From positions 1-24,321 of the forward strand of contig CAMDCC010000010.1 in assembly GCA_945889545.1 (NCBI GenBank): a DNA stretch of 24,321 nucleotides, written 5' to 3'. The notes under the pieces are model-generated. The model ran no database searches, was not told the origin of the DNA, and saw only the letters and a program-made list of their open reading frames with translations. A program made the translations under genes and the position numbers. Shown here piece by piece: positions 1 to 6,293 of the stretch; position 1 is the first letter of the stretch; each line of letters begins with the position of its first letter. The stretch is from Bifidobacterium breve. GTDB taxonomy: Bacteria; Actinomycetota; Acidimicrobiia; IMCC26256; PALSA-555.

Positions 1-142
1 GGCTACGGCTACCTGTTCGCGTCGTGGGGAACCGGTGGTGTGGCCGGTAGCCCTGTCTTCCGCTCTTGGCGCTGCGCGCCGAGCCGCTCGGGCTACGGCT
101 ACCTGTTCGCGTCGTGGGGAACCGGTGGTGTGGCCGGTAGCC
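1..142. repeat. Two identical 52-bp direct repeats with 90-bp period
   Basis: Bases 1-52 and 91-142 are identical, giving an exact 90-bp period. Each copy carries GGCTACC near its left end (7-13 and 97-103) and GGTAGCC at its right end (46-52 and 136-142), so a hairpin with a 7-bp stem and long loop is possible. The 38-bp spacer (53-90), read on the minus strand, resembles the second half of the element found before thpR and dapF (shared GAGCGGC, CGGCGC, GCAG, CGCCA and GAGCGGAAGA blocks in the same order). The first copy touches the window edge, so the array may continue to the left. Its function is unknown; it may be a tandemly duplicated relative of that element. Confidence 0.85.
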
Positions 143-150
143 TCTGGTAG
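138..150 (+). promoter_or_regulatory. Possible leaderless promoter of rimO
   Basis: TAGCCT (138-143) matches the actinobacterial -10 pattern TANNNT and lies 7 bases before the rimO ATG, the spacing expected if transcription starts at or next to the start codon. No Shine-Dalgarno sequence precedes that ATG, which fits. The box straddles the right edge of the second 52-bp repeat; copy 1 has TAGCCC at the same place. I see no convincing -35. Readthrough from an upstream gene is the alternative. Confidence 0.35.
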
Positions 151-1548
151 ATGCCAGCGGCTCAGACCTTTTGGATCGAGACGCTTGGCTGCCCGAAGAA
201 CGCGGTCGACACCGACAAGGCGCGCGCCTCGCTGCTCGCCGACGGACTCGAGCCGGCCAGCGCACCTGAGCACGCCGATCTCGTCGTGGTGAACACGTGT
301 GCGTTCGTGGAGTCGGCTCGCCGCGAGTCGGTCGAGACGATCCTCGCCCTCGCCGATACCCGCCGAGCGGGAGCGAAGCTCGTGGTCACCGGCTGCCTCG
401 CCGAGCGTGAAGGTGCCGAGCTCGCGGCGGCAATCCCCGAGGCCGACGCGGTCATCGGATTCTCGGGCGAGGGCGATCTGAGCTCCGTGCTGCTCGACAT
501 GCCGAAGCGCAAGCCGATCGGTGTCCGCGACCTCCACGAGCTCCCGAGGGCCGCGCCGACCGCACCCTGGGCCTACGTGAAGGTGGCCGAGGGCTGCGAT
601 CGCGCGTGCACGTTCTGCGCCATCCCGTCGTTCCGGGGGAAGCAGCGGTCGCGCACACCCGACTCGCTGATGGAGGAGTCCCGTACGCTCGTGGACGGCG
701 GGGTCGCGGAGCTGGTGCTCGTGGCCCAGGACCTCGCTTGGTACGGGCGCGACGCCGGCGAGCCCGGCGCGCTCGCGCCGCTGCTCCGCCGGCTCGACGC
801 CGAGCTTGGGCCGCTCGGCCTGCGCCGGATCCGCCTCCTCTATCTGTATCCGAGCGAAGTGCGCGACCCGCTCGTGTCCACGATGCTCGAGCTGGCGACC
901 GTCGTTCCCTACTTCGATCTCTCGCTCCAGCACGCCGACCGCGCGCTCCTCAAGGGTATGAAGCGTTGGGGGAGCGGCGACCGTTTCCTCTCGATGATCG
1001 AGGGCATCCGCGCCCAGGAGCCCGATGCCACATTCCGCTCATCGTTCATCGTCGGCTTCCCCGGTGAGCGCGAAGCCGAGCACGACACGTTGCTCGGTTT
1101 CCTCGCCGCCGCCAGCCTCGACTGGGCTGGATTCTTCTCGTACTCCGCGGAAGCGGGCACGCCCGCGGCCACGATGGATGGCGCGCCGCTCGCTCAGGTC
1201 GTCGCCGAGTGGCTCCGCGAATGCGACGAGGTGCAATCACCGATCACCGAAGCGGCGCGTGACGCGCTCGTGCGTGCCGGCGCCGTCGTTGAGGTGCTCG
1301 TCGACGGGATCGACGAGGACACCGGCGATCCCGTCGGGCGCACGCATCGGGAAGCGCCCGAGATCGACGGCGTGGTCCGGCTCGACGGGGCAACGGCGCG
1401 GCCCGGATTGATGGTGCGGGCCAAGGTCACCGAGGCACTGGGCGTCGATCTCGTCGCCGAACCGTTGGAGTGGCGAGCGGCTGACGGCACCACCGGGGGG
1501 CACGACAAGCCAGCGAGTGCGACCAAGACAGTCGAGGTGATGGCGTGA
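151..1548 (+). CDS. rimO: Ribosomal protein uS12 methylthiotransferase RimO
   Basis: Radical-SAM enzyme of 465 residues. The family adds a methylthio group to a conserved aspartate of ribosomal protein uS12 (S12) using two [4Fe-4S] clusters. The N-terminal UPF0004 domain holds the auxiliary-cluster cysteines C14 (in TLGCPKN), C50 (NTCAF) and C82 (TGCL). The radical-SAM CxxxCxxC is C149/C153/C156. A TRAM-like RNA-binding tail lies at about 370-440. TLGCPKNAVDTD is typical of RimO rather than MiaB, whose equivalent in this window reads TYGCQMN. The ATG directly follows a TAG stop in the same frame and lacks a Shine-Dalgarno sequence. The gene overlaps pgsA by 4 bases (GTGA), so the two are probably cotranslated. 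Confidence 0.95.
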   Translation: MPAAQTFWIETLGCPKNAVDTDKARASLLADGLEPASAPEHADLVVVNTCAFVESARRESVETILALADTRRAGAKLVVTGCLAEREGAELAAAIPEADAVIGFSGEGDLSSVLLDMPKRKPIGVRDLHELPRAAPTAPWAYVKVAEGCDRACTFCAIPSFRGKQRSRTPDSLMEESRTLVDGGVAELVLVAQDLAWYGRDAGEPGALAPLLRRLDAELGPLGLRRIRLLYLYPSEVRDPLVSTMLELATVVPYFDLSLQHADRALLKGMKRWGSGDRFLSMIEGIRAQEPDATFRSSFIVGFPGEREAEHDTLLGFLAAASLDWAGFFSYSAEAGTPAATMDGAPLAQVVAEWLRECDEVQSPITEAARDALVRAGAVVEVLVDGIDEDTGDPVGRTHREAPEIDGVVRLDGATARPGLMVRAKVTEALGVDLVAEPLEWRAADGTTGGHDKPASATKTVEVMA

Positions 1549-2189
1549 CGGCTCGCCGGCCCCGCGAACGGGGTGAGCTTGCTAGCGAGCTGGCCGCGGC
1601 GACGAGCGAGCTGGTCGAGGTCACTACGGAGCGGGTGCGAAAGTTCAGCGAGACGGCAATCAGAACGCCGGCCAACGCCGTCACGTTCCTCCGCCTCGTG
1701 TTCAGCATCCCGGTGCTCGTGTGGATCCTCCAAGAGGGCCATTCCACATGGGGCACGTTCACGGGCTGGCTGATGCTCTGGGTCACCGACTGGCTCGACG
1801 GCTGGCTGGCGCGGCGAGACGGCACCACGCGATCGGGCGCATTCCTCGATCCGCTGGCCGACAAGGTGCTCGTGCTCGGCGGCTTCATCGCGCTGGCGAT
1901 CAACAACAAGTTTGGATGGATCCCGGTGGGCATCGTGGCGGCCCGCGAGATCTTCATCTCCGTGTTCCGGATCGTCGAAGGGCGGCGCGGTGTGTCGTTC
2001 CCGGCGCGTTGGCTCGGCAAGTGGAAGGTCAACATCCAGTTCCTCGCGGTTGCGCTGGTGCTCTTCCCGCCGACGGCCGACAACCCCGGCGTGCATGATG
2101 GAGCGCTCTGGACCGCGGTCGCCTTCTCCCTCGCGTCGGCGGTCGACCTCGTCTACACGGCATATAGGGATTACGAATATGCGAGCTGA
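1545..2189 (+). CDS. pgsA: CDP-diacylglycerol--glycerol-3-phosphate 3-phosphatidyltransferase
   Basis: Integral membrane CDP-alcohol phosphatidyltransferase of 214 residues. PgsA makes phosphatidylglycerol phosphate from CDP-diacylglycerol and glycerol 3-phosphate, the committed step to phosphatidylglycerol and cardiolipin. The signature runs D82-x2-D85-G-x2-AR ... G98-x3-D102-x3-D106, with seven residues between AR and G, one fewer than I recall for the E. coli enzyme. Hydrophobic segments lie near 45-63, 108-120, 125-140, 158-175 and 186-205. The first 40 residues are a charged, probably cytoplasmic extension. The GTG start overlaps the rimO stop (GTGA) and has GAGGTGA upstream at 1534-1540, which favours it over later starts. 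The rimO-pgsA-cinA order is common in actinobacteria. Other CDP-alcohol transferases remain possible, but context favours PgsA. Confidence 0.87.
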   Translation: MTARRPRERGELASELAAATSELVEVTTERVRKFSETAIRTPANAVTFLRLVFSIPVLVWILQEGHSTWGTFTGWLMLWVTDWLDGWLARRDGTTRSGAFLDPLADKVLVLGGFIALAINNKFGWIPVGIVAAREIFISVFRIVEGRRGVSFPARWLGKWKVNIQFLAVALVLFPPTADNPGVHDGALWTAVAFSLASAVDLVYTAYRDYEYAS

Positions 2190-3426
2190 CGTCCTGGCCA
2201 TCGGTACCGAGCTGCTGCTCGGGCAGATCGTTGACACGAACAGTGCATGGATCGGCGAGCAGCTCGCGACCATCGGCATTGATACGTACGACCATCGCAA
2301 GGTCGGCGACAACCTCGACCGCATGATCGAGGCGTTGCGCGATCTGCTGCGCGAGGCGGATGCCGTCATCGTGTGCGGTGGCATCGGCCCCACGCCCGAC
2401 GATGTCACCCGTGAGGCAATCGCTGCGGTGATGGGTGTGGAGCTGGAGCGACGCGAGGAGCTCGTCGAGCACATCGCCAAGCTGTTCGGCATCCGCCAGC
2501 GCGACATGCCGCAGAACAACCTGCGCCAGGCCGACATCCCGATCGGCGCCGAGCCCATCCCGAACCCGATCGGCACGGCGCCGGGTGTGCGCGCCGAGGT
2601 GACGGGCGAAGACGGGAAGAAGCGCGTGGTCTATGCGGTGCCTGGTGTGCCGTACGAGATGCAGCAGATGGTGAACGACTTCGTGTTGCCCGACCTCCTC
2701 GAGCTGTCGGGGGAGCGGGCGGTGATCGTGTCGCGGTCGCTCAAGACGTGGGGCACGTCGGAGTCGGGGCTGGCCGAGATGATCGCCCACCGCGTCGATG
2801 CGCAGCAGAACCCCACGATCGCGTTCCTCGCTCGCGGCATCGAAGGCCTCTACGTGCGGCTCACCGCGAAGGCGGCGACCAAGGACGCCGCAGCCAAGCT
2901 CATCGAGGACGAGGAGCGCGAGCTGCGCAAGATCCTGGGGGACCTCGTGTTCGGCGTCGACGACGAGACGATGGAGAGCGCGGTCCTGGATCGTGTGCGC
3001 GATCGCGGCTGGACGCTCGGCGTCGCCGAGTCGGTCACAGGTGGGATGGTCGGGACTCGGTTGTCCGACGTGCCCGGCGCCAGCGATGTGTTTCGCGGGT
3101 CGATCGTGTCGTACGCCACCGATGTGAAGCGCTCGGTGCTCGGAGTGACGGCCGAGAACGTCGTGAGCCTCGAGTGCGCGAAGCAGATGGCCGAAGGCGC
3201 GCAGCGAGTGCTGGGTGCCGACGTCGGCATCGCGGTCACGGGCGTCGCCGGTCCCGCCGAGCAGGACGGCCAAGCGGTTGGGACGGTGTGCTTTGGGCTT
3301 GCGGTGCCGGGCGCGCCAACCGAAGCCGTAGAGACACGGTTGCCAGGCGACCGGATCCGCATCCGCCAGTTCGGCACGATCTCATTGCTCAACCTCGTGC
3401 GCCTGCGCCTCGACGCCTTGCCGTGA
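2179..3426 (+). CDS. cinA: CinA: MoCF-like domain fused to nicotinamide-nucleotide amidase
   Basis: A 415-residue, two-domain CinA. The N-terminal molybdopterin-binding-like domain (COG1058, about 1-170) opens with DVLAIGTELLLGQIVDTN and carries CGGIGPTPDD, typical of the pyrophosphatase-like half. The C-terminal PncC domain (about 255-410) has GVAESVTGG and IAVTGVAGP. That domain deamidates nicotinamide mononucleotide in pyridine-nucleotide salvage. The ATG at 2179 overlaps the end of pgsA by 11 bases and has AGGGA at 2166-2170; a longer upstream reading would lie wholly inside pgsA in another frame and is not needed. cinA stands near recA in many bacteria. Here thpR and a two-gene redox cassette separate them. 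Confidence 0.93.
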   Translation: MRADVLAIGTELLLGQIVDTNSAWIGEQLATIGIDTYDHRKVGDNLDRMIEALRDLLREADAVIVCGGIGPTPDDVTREAIAAVMGVELERREELVEHIAKLFGIRQRDMPQNNLRQADIPIGAEPIPNPIGTAPGVRAEVTGEDGKKRVVYAVPGVPYEMQQMVNDFVLPDLLELSGERAVIVSRSLKTWGTSESGLAEMIAHRVDAQQNPTIAFLARGIEGLYVRLTAKAATKDAAAKLIEDEERELRKILGDLVFGVDDETMESAVLDRVRDRGWTLGVAESVTGGMVGTRLSDVPGASDVFRGSIVSYATDVKRSVLGVTAENVVSLECAKQMAEGAQRVLGADVGIAVTGVAGPAEQDGQAVGTVCFGLAVPGAPTEAVETRLPGDRIRIRQFGTISLLNLVRLRLDALP

Positions 3427-3437
3427 GGCGAGCGCCC

Positions 3438-3514
3438 GCGGCGCAGGTACCCTGCGCCGCAGCGAGCCGGGCCGGAGCGGCCCGGCGCCGCAGGCGCCAG
3501 GAGCGGAAGAGGTG
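3438..3514 (+). repeat. Hairpin-rich intergenic element, copy A, ending in the thpR start codon
   Basis: Bases 3441-3514 align without gaps to 10756-10829 (61 of 74 identical by hand, more with one gap). Three hairpins follow each other. The first has stem GCGGCGCAG/CTGCGCCGC (3438-3446 with 3452-3460) and loop GTACC. The second has stem GCCGGGCCG/CGGCCCGGC (3466-3474 with 3478-3486) and loop GAG. The third pairs the two GGCGCC blocks at 3484-3489 and 3493-3498, overlapping the second. TACCCT (3448-3453) inside the first hairpin fits a -10 box. The element ends in GAGCGGAAGAGGTG, supplying the purine-rich ribosome-binding region and the GTG of thpR. It recalls mycobacterial MIRU elements, which also sit between genes and donate a start codon, but I do not recognise this sequence. 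Confidence 0.85.
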
Positions 3515-4105
3515 AGCACAACCGGCCGCGCGTTCGTCGCGGTCGTGCCATCCGACGAGGCGCTCGACGCAATCGACTTCGCGACCGCGTCGCTCCGTGG
3601 CTCAGTACCCGACGCGCGTTGGACGATGCGCGACCAATGGCACGTCACGCTCCAGTTTCTCGGAAACCACGTCGACCTCAACGCGGTTGCCGGCGCACTG
3701 GGCGCGCTCTCGGAGGTTGGCGGCGATGCCCGCCTCGGTGGTGGGGGTGCGTTTCCCGGCGAGGGGCGCGGCCGCGTGCTGTGGCTGGGCCTCGCTGAGG
3801 GCACGGAGCTGGTCGGTCGGCTCGCGAGCGCTGTCGGCACGCTGCTCACACCCGTTGGCTACGAGCCCGACACTCGTCCGTTCCACGCGCATCTCACGCT
3901 CGCACGACTGAAGGCACCGAGTGATCTGCGTGTGGTGGTCGCCGCACTCGATGCGATGGCGATTGGTCCGGCGTGGCCGGTCGATGAGGTGGTGCTGTTC
4001 CAGAGTCACACCCGGCGCACGGGCGCCGAATACGAAGAGCTCGCGCGCACTTCGCTCGCGCCCAGGACGGCACCCAGTGATCGTGACGGCGCGCCGGTAG
4101 GCTGA
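3512..4105 (+). CDS. thpR: RNA 2',3'-cyclic phosphodiesterase (2H family)
   Basis: A 197-residue 2H phosphoesterase of the ThpR/LigT family. These open RNA 2',3'-cyclic phosphates to 2'-phosphates and can join 2',5' ends in vitro. Both catalytic HxT motifs are present: H44-V-T46 in WHVTLQFLG and H127-L-T129 in FHAHLTLARL. The length is normal. The GTG start is the last codon of repeat element A, with GGAAGAG just upstream; the dapF start is built identically at its own copy. The last 20 residues or so look disordered. The next gene begins 9 bases after the stop, and its likely -10 box overlaps this stop codon. Confidence 0.9.
   Translation: MSTTGRAFVAVVPSDEALDAIDFATASLRGSVPDARWTMRDQWHVTLQFLGNHVDLNAVAGALGALSEVGGDARLGGGGAFPGEGRGRVLWLGLAEGTELVGRLASAVGTLLTPVGYEPDTRPFHAHLTLARLKAPSDLRVVVAALDAMAIGPAWPVDEVVLFQSHTRRTGAEYEELARTSLAPRTAPSDRDGAPVG
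4098..4103 (+). promoter_or_regulatory. Likely -10 box for the GMC oxidoreductase gene
   Basis: TAGGCT is a typical actinobacterial -10 hexamer. It lies 11 bases before the ATG at 4115, so transcripts would carry a leader of only about 4-5 nt. It overlaps the thpR stop codon. No good -35 is visible at 16-18 bp. No Shine-Dalgarno sequence precedes the ATG, which supports near-leaderless expression. Confidence 0.45.
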
Positions 4106-4114
4106 CGCGCTCCC

Positions 4115-5665
4115 ATGCTGGACGACGCGAACAAGGTGCCGCGCGGCACGACGGTGCGCACCGGTGTGTGCATCGTCGGTGGCGGGGCCGCGGGTATCAC
4201 GCTTGCCCGCGAGCTCGCCGGCGGACCGCACGACGTGGTGCTGCTCGAGAGCGGCGGCTTCAAGTACGCGGAGTCCACGCAGGACCTCTACGACGGGTCG
4301 GTCAGCGGCATCCCGTACGACCTCGACGCCACGCGGCTGCGCTTCTTCGGCGGATCCACCAATCACTGGGCCGGCCAGTGTCGACCACTCGACCCGAGCG
4401 ACTTCGAGGCCCGCGACTGGGTGCCCGGGAGCGGTTGGCCGTTCGGGCGCGACACGCTGGAGCCCTACTACGAGCGGGCGCAACCGATGTGCAACCTCGG
4501 TCCGTTCGACTACGACGCGCCGTCGTGGATCGACCGACTCGACGGCGTGCAGGCCCTCTATCCCGCCGGTGACACGCTCGACACGGCGGTGTTCCAAATC
4601 GCTGGGGGTACAAACTTCTCCACGAAGTACAAGAAGCAGCTCGTCAAGGCCCGCAACGTTCGGCTCATCATGCACGCCAACGTCGTGAATGTGCGGACCG
4701 ATGGGGGACGGGTAGTCGGCGTCGATGTGCGCACCCTCGAAGGTAACGAGTTCGCCGTCGACGCGACCATCGTGGTGCTCGCCACCGGTGGGATCGAGAA
4801 CGCCCGGACGTTGCTCGCCTCACGTGATGCCAGTCCGGCCGGCGTCGGGAACGATCACGACCTCGTCGGCCGGTATTTCATGGACCACACGTCGGTTGCC
4901 GTCGGGCAGATGGTCCTTGCCGACCGCGCGCCCGACCCGGAGCTCTACTTCTTCGTCGGGGTCGACCTCGCCGATGCCGGCATCCCCGATCTGGCGAACG
5001 GGATTCGCCGGACCTTGTTGGGTGCCTTCGCGCTCACGCCGGCCGCGGCGGCGGCGAACCAGATCCCGGCGTTCAGTGCTTCGATCAATCCGCCCGTCGG
5101 CCAGGTCGGCGACACGATTCACGATCCCGACATCACCGGTCTCATCGGCGCGGTCGAGGGTCGTGGCCCGACGCGTGCGCCGAAGGAGATCGTCGTGTAC
5201 GGCGGCGAGGTGCAGCACGCGACCGACAGCTTCGAGATGTTGGTGAACATGGAGCCCACGCCGTCGCCCGACAGCCGGGTCACGCTGTCCGACGATCAGG
5301 ACGCGCTCGGCCTGCCGCGTGCCCACCTGAACTGGGCGATCGATCCGAGCGACTGGCAGTCGATGGAGACGGGGGTGGAGGTGATGGCCCGCGAGCTCGG
5401 ACGGCTCGGTCTCGCACGCCTGCACCGCAGCCCGGCTGAGCGACCCGACGTCGTCTACGGCAACCACCACATGGGGACCACGCGCATGCACGCCGACCCG
5501 ACGCTCGGCGTGGTCGACGCCGACTGCCAGGTGCACGGCGTCGCCAACCTCTATGTCGCGGGCAGCTCCGTGTTCCCCGCGGTCGGCTTCTCGAACCCGA
5601 CGCTCACGATCGTGGCGCTCGCGCTCCGCATGGCCGAGCGCATCGATCAGGTGCTGGCCACATGA
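4115..5665 (+). CDS. GMC-family FAD-dependent oxidoreductase
   Basis: A 516-residue flavoprotein of the glucose-methanol-choline oxidoreductase family, which oxidises alcohol groups of sugars, sterols or other alcohols. The N-terminal Rossmann motif is GGGAAG (22-27), followed by VVLLESGG for the adenosine ribose. STNHWAGQ lies near 83-90. The C-terminal GMC domain holds the catalytic region NHHMGTTRM (His451/His452), and GFSNPTL (Asn494) supplies the second active-site position. There is no signal peptide of its own. The stop overlaps the ATG of the Tat-signal gene (ATGA), which suggests a two-subunit enzyme in which the partner carries the complex through the Tat pathway, as in gluconate-2-dehydrogenase-like systems. 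The substrate cannot be read from sequence. The pair interrupts an otherwise conserved housekeeping order. Confidence 0.88.
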   Translation: MLDDANKVPRGTTVRTGVCIVGGGAAGITLARELAGGPHDVVLLESGGFKYAESTQDLYDGSVSGIPYDLDATRLRFFGGSTNHWAGQCRPLDPSDFEARDWVPGSGWPFGRDTLEPYYERAQPMCNLGPFDYDAPSWIDRLDGVQALYPAGDTLDTAVFQIAGGTNFSTKYKKQLVKARNVRLIMHANVVNVRTDGGRVVGVDVRTLEGNEFAVDATIVVLATGGIENARTLLASRDASPAGVGNDHDLVGRYFMDHTSVAVGQMVLADRAPDPELYFFVGVDLADAGIPDLANGIRRTLLGAFALTPAAAAANQIPAFSASINPPVGQVGDTIHDPDITGLIGAVEGRGPTRAPKEIVVYGGEVQHATDSFEMLVNMEPTPSPDSRVTLSDDQDALGLPRAHLNWAIDPSDWQSMETGVEVMARELGRLGLARLHRSPAERPDVVYGNHHMGTTRMHADPTLGVVDADCQVHGVANLYVAGSSVFPAVGFSNPTLTIVALALRMAERIDQVLAT

Positions 5666-6075
5666 GCACCGTCGGGCGCCGCGGCTTCCTCGGCGGTCTG
5701 GCCGGCGTGCTGGCCGCAGCGGCAACGCCGATCGGCTGGGTGGGTCGCGCCTCCGCGGCTGCTCCCGAAGCTACGAGCCCGGCCGAAACGTTGGCGCGGT
5801 TGTTCCGTGACGCCGCCGGCACCAAGCGGATAGGGGAGGCCTACCTCGCGGTCGCGCCCGAGGAGGGTGACGCCTCGGTGCTGTTCGCCGCGCTCGCACC
5901 CGAGGGGGAGGCACCCGACGAGTGGTGGGCGGGTGTGAGCGTGCGCGACCTCCGTCGCACGATGCGAGCCGCCGCCCACGCCGACTTCGCCGCCAACGCC
6001 GTCGTCGACCTCGAAGGCTGGCAGCTCGCCCGCACCGAGTGCCGCCTCGCCGCCCTCTTCACCCTGACCCGGTAG
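5662..6075 (+). CDS. Small Tat-exported protein, probable partner of the GMC oxidoreductase
   Basis: A 137-residue protein with a twin-arginine signal: R6-R7-G-F-L, a hydrophobic stretch to about residue 21, and a likely cleavage site after Ala-Ser-Ala (30-32). The mature part of about 105 residues is mostly helical and acidic, with no cysteines for a cofactor until Cys129, and ends in a conserved-looking segment (VVDLEGWQLARTE). I do not recognise a named domain. Size, Tat signal and ATGA overlap with the GMC gene match the small subunit of membrane or periplasmic FAD dehydrogenases (gluconate 2-dehydrogenase subunit 3-like). That role is inference. An uncharacterised secreted protein is the alternative. 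Confidence 0.7.
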   Translation: MSTVGRRGFLGGLAGVLAAAATPIGWVGRASAAAPEATSPAETLARLFRDAAGTKRIGEAYLAVAPEEGDASVLFAALAPEGEAPDEWWAGVSVRDLRRTMRAAAHADFAANAVVDLEGWQLARTECRLAALFTLTR

Positions 6076-6113
6076 GCCGTGCGGGGCCTCAGCCCCCAGG
6101 TTCCTTCAGGTCC

Positions 6114-6142
6114 TTGACCCCGAACGGGTGTTCGGTTAGGGT
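6114..6142 (+). promoter_or_regulatory. SOS-controlled recA promoter with LexA box in the spacer
   Basis: TTGACC (6114-6119) and TAGGGT (6137-6142) are separated by 17 bp. The spacer holds the 16-bp palindrome CCGAACGGGTGTTCGG (6120-6135), a perfect match to the actinobacterial LexA consensus CGAAC-N4-GTTCG. LexA bound here would block RNA polymerase. Transcription should begin near 6149, leaving a leader of about 145 nt before recA. Confidence 0.92.
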
Positions 6143-6148
6143 CTTCCA

Positions 6149-6293
6149 GACGTGGAATTCCACGGGCGTAACTCACTGGCGTACCTTGGGGCTGGGCCCC
6201 AAGCCAGGCCAGTGGTGGGGGACTGTCACACCCCCGTCGTACAACTGCATCTCGCTTCCCCTAATCGAACCCAAGAGTCCCCGGGAGGACCCA
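6149..6293 (+). promoter_or_regulatory. Structured recA 5' leader
   Basis: The predicted recA leader is unusually long for this window, where many genes look leaderless. It begins with the perfect 14-bp palindrome CGTGGAATTCCACG (6151-6164). A hairpin with an 8-bp stem follows, CTTGGGGC/GCCCCAAG (6185-6192 with 6196-6203) and loop TGG. A possible GGGGG/CCCCC stem comes next, near 6216-6235. The leader ends with the Shine-Dalgarno sequence GGGAGGA (6283-6289). No U-run follows the hairpins, so a classical attenuator is not evident. No known riboswitch class is recognised. Confidence 0.5.

Noticed and set aside
27..140. Duplicated ECF-sigma promoter (GGGGAAC ... GTAG) in the 52-bp repeat
   Set aside because: The GGAAC to GTAG spacing is about 14 bp, shorter than the usual 16-18, so the match is not good enough.
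1..142. CRISPR array
   Set aside because: There are only two copies, the unit is 52 bp, and the spacer resembles the genomic intergenic element rather than foreign DNA; no cas genes are present.
1..150. An open frame across the repeat ending TAG just before rimO (GYGYLFASWGTGGVAGS twice)
   Set aside because: It could be the tail of an upstream gene, but it is read through a repeat with intergenic-element features and has no recognisable family, so I do not list it as a CDS.
1194..3273. Long minus-strand open frames opposite pgsA and cinA
   Set aside because: They overlap clearly assigned genes, have low-complexity composition and no family resemblance.
6185..6203. Transcription attenuator in the recA leader
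   Set aside because: The hairpin has no following T-run and no competing antiterminator is apparent.
5922..6293. N-terminally extended RecA starting upstream
   Set aside because: The in-frame extension would cross the end of the Tat gene, the promoter and the leader; GTG 6294 with GGGAGGA gives the canonical N-terminus.
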